Source: DAMBHY01 sp032068765
Lineage (GTDB): Bacteria > Bacteroidota > Bacteroidia > Bacteroidales > Dysgonomonadaceae
NCBI GenBank assembly: GCA_032068765.1
Contig: DAMBHY010000010.1
Span: 23,549-87,548, forward strand
Length of the DNA: 64,000 nucleotides
Direction of reading: 5' to 3'
The stretch's first letter is position 1. Each line of letters begins with the position of its first letter. The notes below the pieces were generated by a model. That model did no database searches and had not been told where the DNA came from. It saw only the letters and a program-made list of their open reading frames with translations. Below are positions 63,298 through 64,000 of this stretch, piece by piece. A program made the position numbers and the translations under genes.

Positions 63298-63398
63298 GGG
63301 TAAGTCCTATACGGTCAGCTCCCTTTGAATCCCCCAGGTCTTGATCGAAGCAAGGGTATTAGGTTGTAGCGACGCGATATAGTAAGCTTACCCTTTTT
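63298..63398 (+). ncRNA. ffs: Signal recognition particle RNA (small bacterial type)
   Basis: About 96 nt plus a T run. The ends GGGTAAG and CTTACCC close the hairpin. The SRP signature is present: CAGGTC (63335-63340), a six-base apical part and GAAGCAA (63347-63353), the same geometry as the helix 8 motif of E. coli 4.5S RNA that binds Ffh. It has its own consensus promoter and a T-run terminator. Confidence 0.88.
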
Positions 63399-63410
63399 TA
63401 TTATAAATAA

Positions 63411-63449
63411 AACAGCCTCTCAACAATTGTCAGAGGCTGTTATTTTTTT
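63411..63449. terminator. Terminator between the SRP RNA and doxX-like genes
   Basis: A 10-bp stem (AACAGCCTCT at 63411-63420, complement at 63432-63441) with T-rich and A-rich flanks, so it may serve both convergent genes. Confidence 0.8.
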
Positions 63450-63465
63450 GAAGATAATTAAAATA

Positions 63466-63885
63466 TTAAGAAATACGAGGAATAAATCTTCTATCCAATG
63501 AATAGACTCCTGGACCTGTAATAATACAGGCTAGGAAAACTACGAGTAGCGATAAAGCATGACTATAAACCTGAAAAGAATCTCCTTTATTTATATGCAT
63601 GACTAAGGCAACTAACATGGTGCCAGACAGTAAAAAAGATGAGAGTCTATGAAATAATCCCATTGCAAAAAACAAACCTCCAATAGTTTCTGCAAAAGCA
63701 GCCATAAACCCCCAAAATTGCGGAGCAAAGTTAATTCCAAAATTACTCATAGAACTTCCAATTCCATTCCAAACTTCAATTCCTCCGGCGAGTTTAGGCA
63801 ATCCATGAAAAAACATAATTATACCTAAGCCTAAACGAAGGATCAAAAGCCCCGTATCAATAAAATTTGATTTTTTAATATTCAT
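63466..63885 (-). CDS. DoxX-family membrane protein
   Basis: A 139-residue, four-helix membrane protein of the DoxX family. It has the GLLILRLGLGIIMFFHGLPKL first helix region and an FAETIGGLFFAMGLFHRLSS segment; the helices lie at about 12-30, 55-80, 85-100 and 105-125. The family is linked to thiol redox or small-molecule transport in some bacteria but the role is not settled. A TATTTTTG element is on the minus strand at 63924-63917. Confidence 0.85.
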   Translation of the reverse strand: MNIKKSNFIDTGLLILRLGLGIIMFFHGLPKLAGGIEVWNGIGSSMSNFGINFAPQFWGFMAAFAETIGGLFFAMGLFHRLSSFLLSGTMLVALVMHINKGDSFQVYSHALSLLVVFLACIITGPGVYSLDRRFIPRIS

Positions 63886-64000
63886 ATTTATTTGTATTAT
63901 TATTCCTTCATAAGAACAAAAATATTAGTATAATGTTTTTATGTGTGACTAGTCCTAAATAACCGTTACAGGTTTATAGACAAAAATACTTTATTTTATC

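Noticed and set aside
63466..63885. Linking the DoxX gene at the right end with the DUF1599 gene at the left end as one operon
   Set aside because: They may be neighbours in some Bacteroidales, but here they are 63 kb apart and the sequence shows no connection.

Overview
The window is an ordinary chromosomal stretch from an AT-rich member of the Bacteroidetes, most likely order Bacteroidales. The evidence is the promoter grammar (TTTG-N19-TAnnTTTGC in front of both tRNA genes), the near absence of Shine-Dalgarno sequences, and the family content: DUF2723, DUF4837, DUF1599, DUF4230, GH92, GT3 glycogen synthase, a six-gene Na+-NQR operon, Fur-purA and pepT-gcvT. I see no insertion sequence, prophage, CRISPR array or integron.

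Layout. 0-8.5 kb: a DUF1599 protein, an M23/LysM cell-wall peptidase, a large membrane GT-C-like protein (DUF2723), a polysaccharide deacetylase, a secreted thioredoxin-like protein and a decayed gene with a membrane-anchor tail. 8.5-13.4 kb: acn-icd-gltA, the oxidative branch of the TCA cycle, in one minus-strand operon. 13.7-19 kb: an OPT transporter, a GH92 mannosidase, and a two-gene unit of BON-domain proteins. 19.35-19.78 kb: a tandem array of ten 43-bp non-coding units, followed by a 13-bp perfect inverted repeat. 19.9-29.6 kb: mfd, a glycogen module (GT3 synthase plus glgP) and aspS. 29.7-39.2 kb: tRNA-Pro(UGG), rlmN, a DUF4837 lipoprotein, pdxA, a frameshifted acyltransferase, a TlpA-like lipoprotein without its cysteines, pnp, a candidate structured RNA, and an SDR-type threonine dehydrogenase. 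39.4-44.6 kb: DUF4230 protein, an AAE-type transporter, and a Crp/Fnr regulator divergent from hcp with a clear palindromic operator between them. 45.3-49.9 kb: an outer-membrane beta-barrel receptor followed by a LytS/LytTR two-component system. 50-56.2 kb: tRNA-Pro(GGG) and nqrABCDEF. 56.4-64 kb: fur-like gene and purA, a GHL10 hydrolase, a flippase-like membrane protein, pepT-gcvT, SRP RNA and a DoxX protein.

How it fits together. The genes describe central metabolism (TCA entry, sodium-pumping respiration, glycogen turnover, threonine/glycine catabolism, purine and B6 synthesis) and the information machinery (mfd, aspS, rlmN, pnp, two tRNAs, SRP RNA), with an envelope layer that handles glycans, peptides and nitrosative stress. 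The least explained parts are the 43-bp array beside the BON operon, the structured transcript before the threonine dehydrogenase gene, the 14-bp inverted repeat over the fur-like promoter, and several decayed or active-site-less genes.
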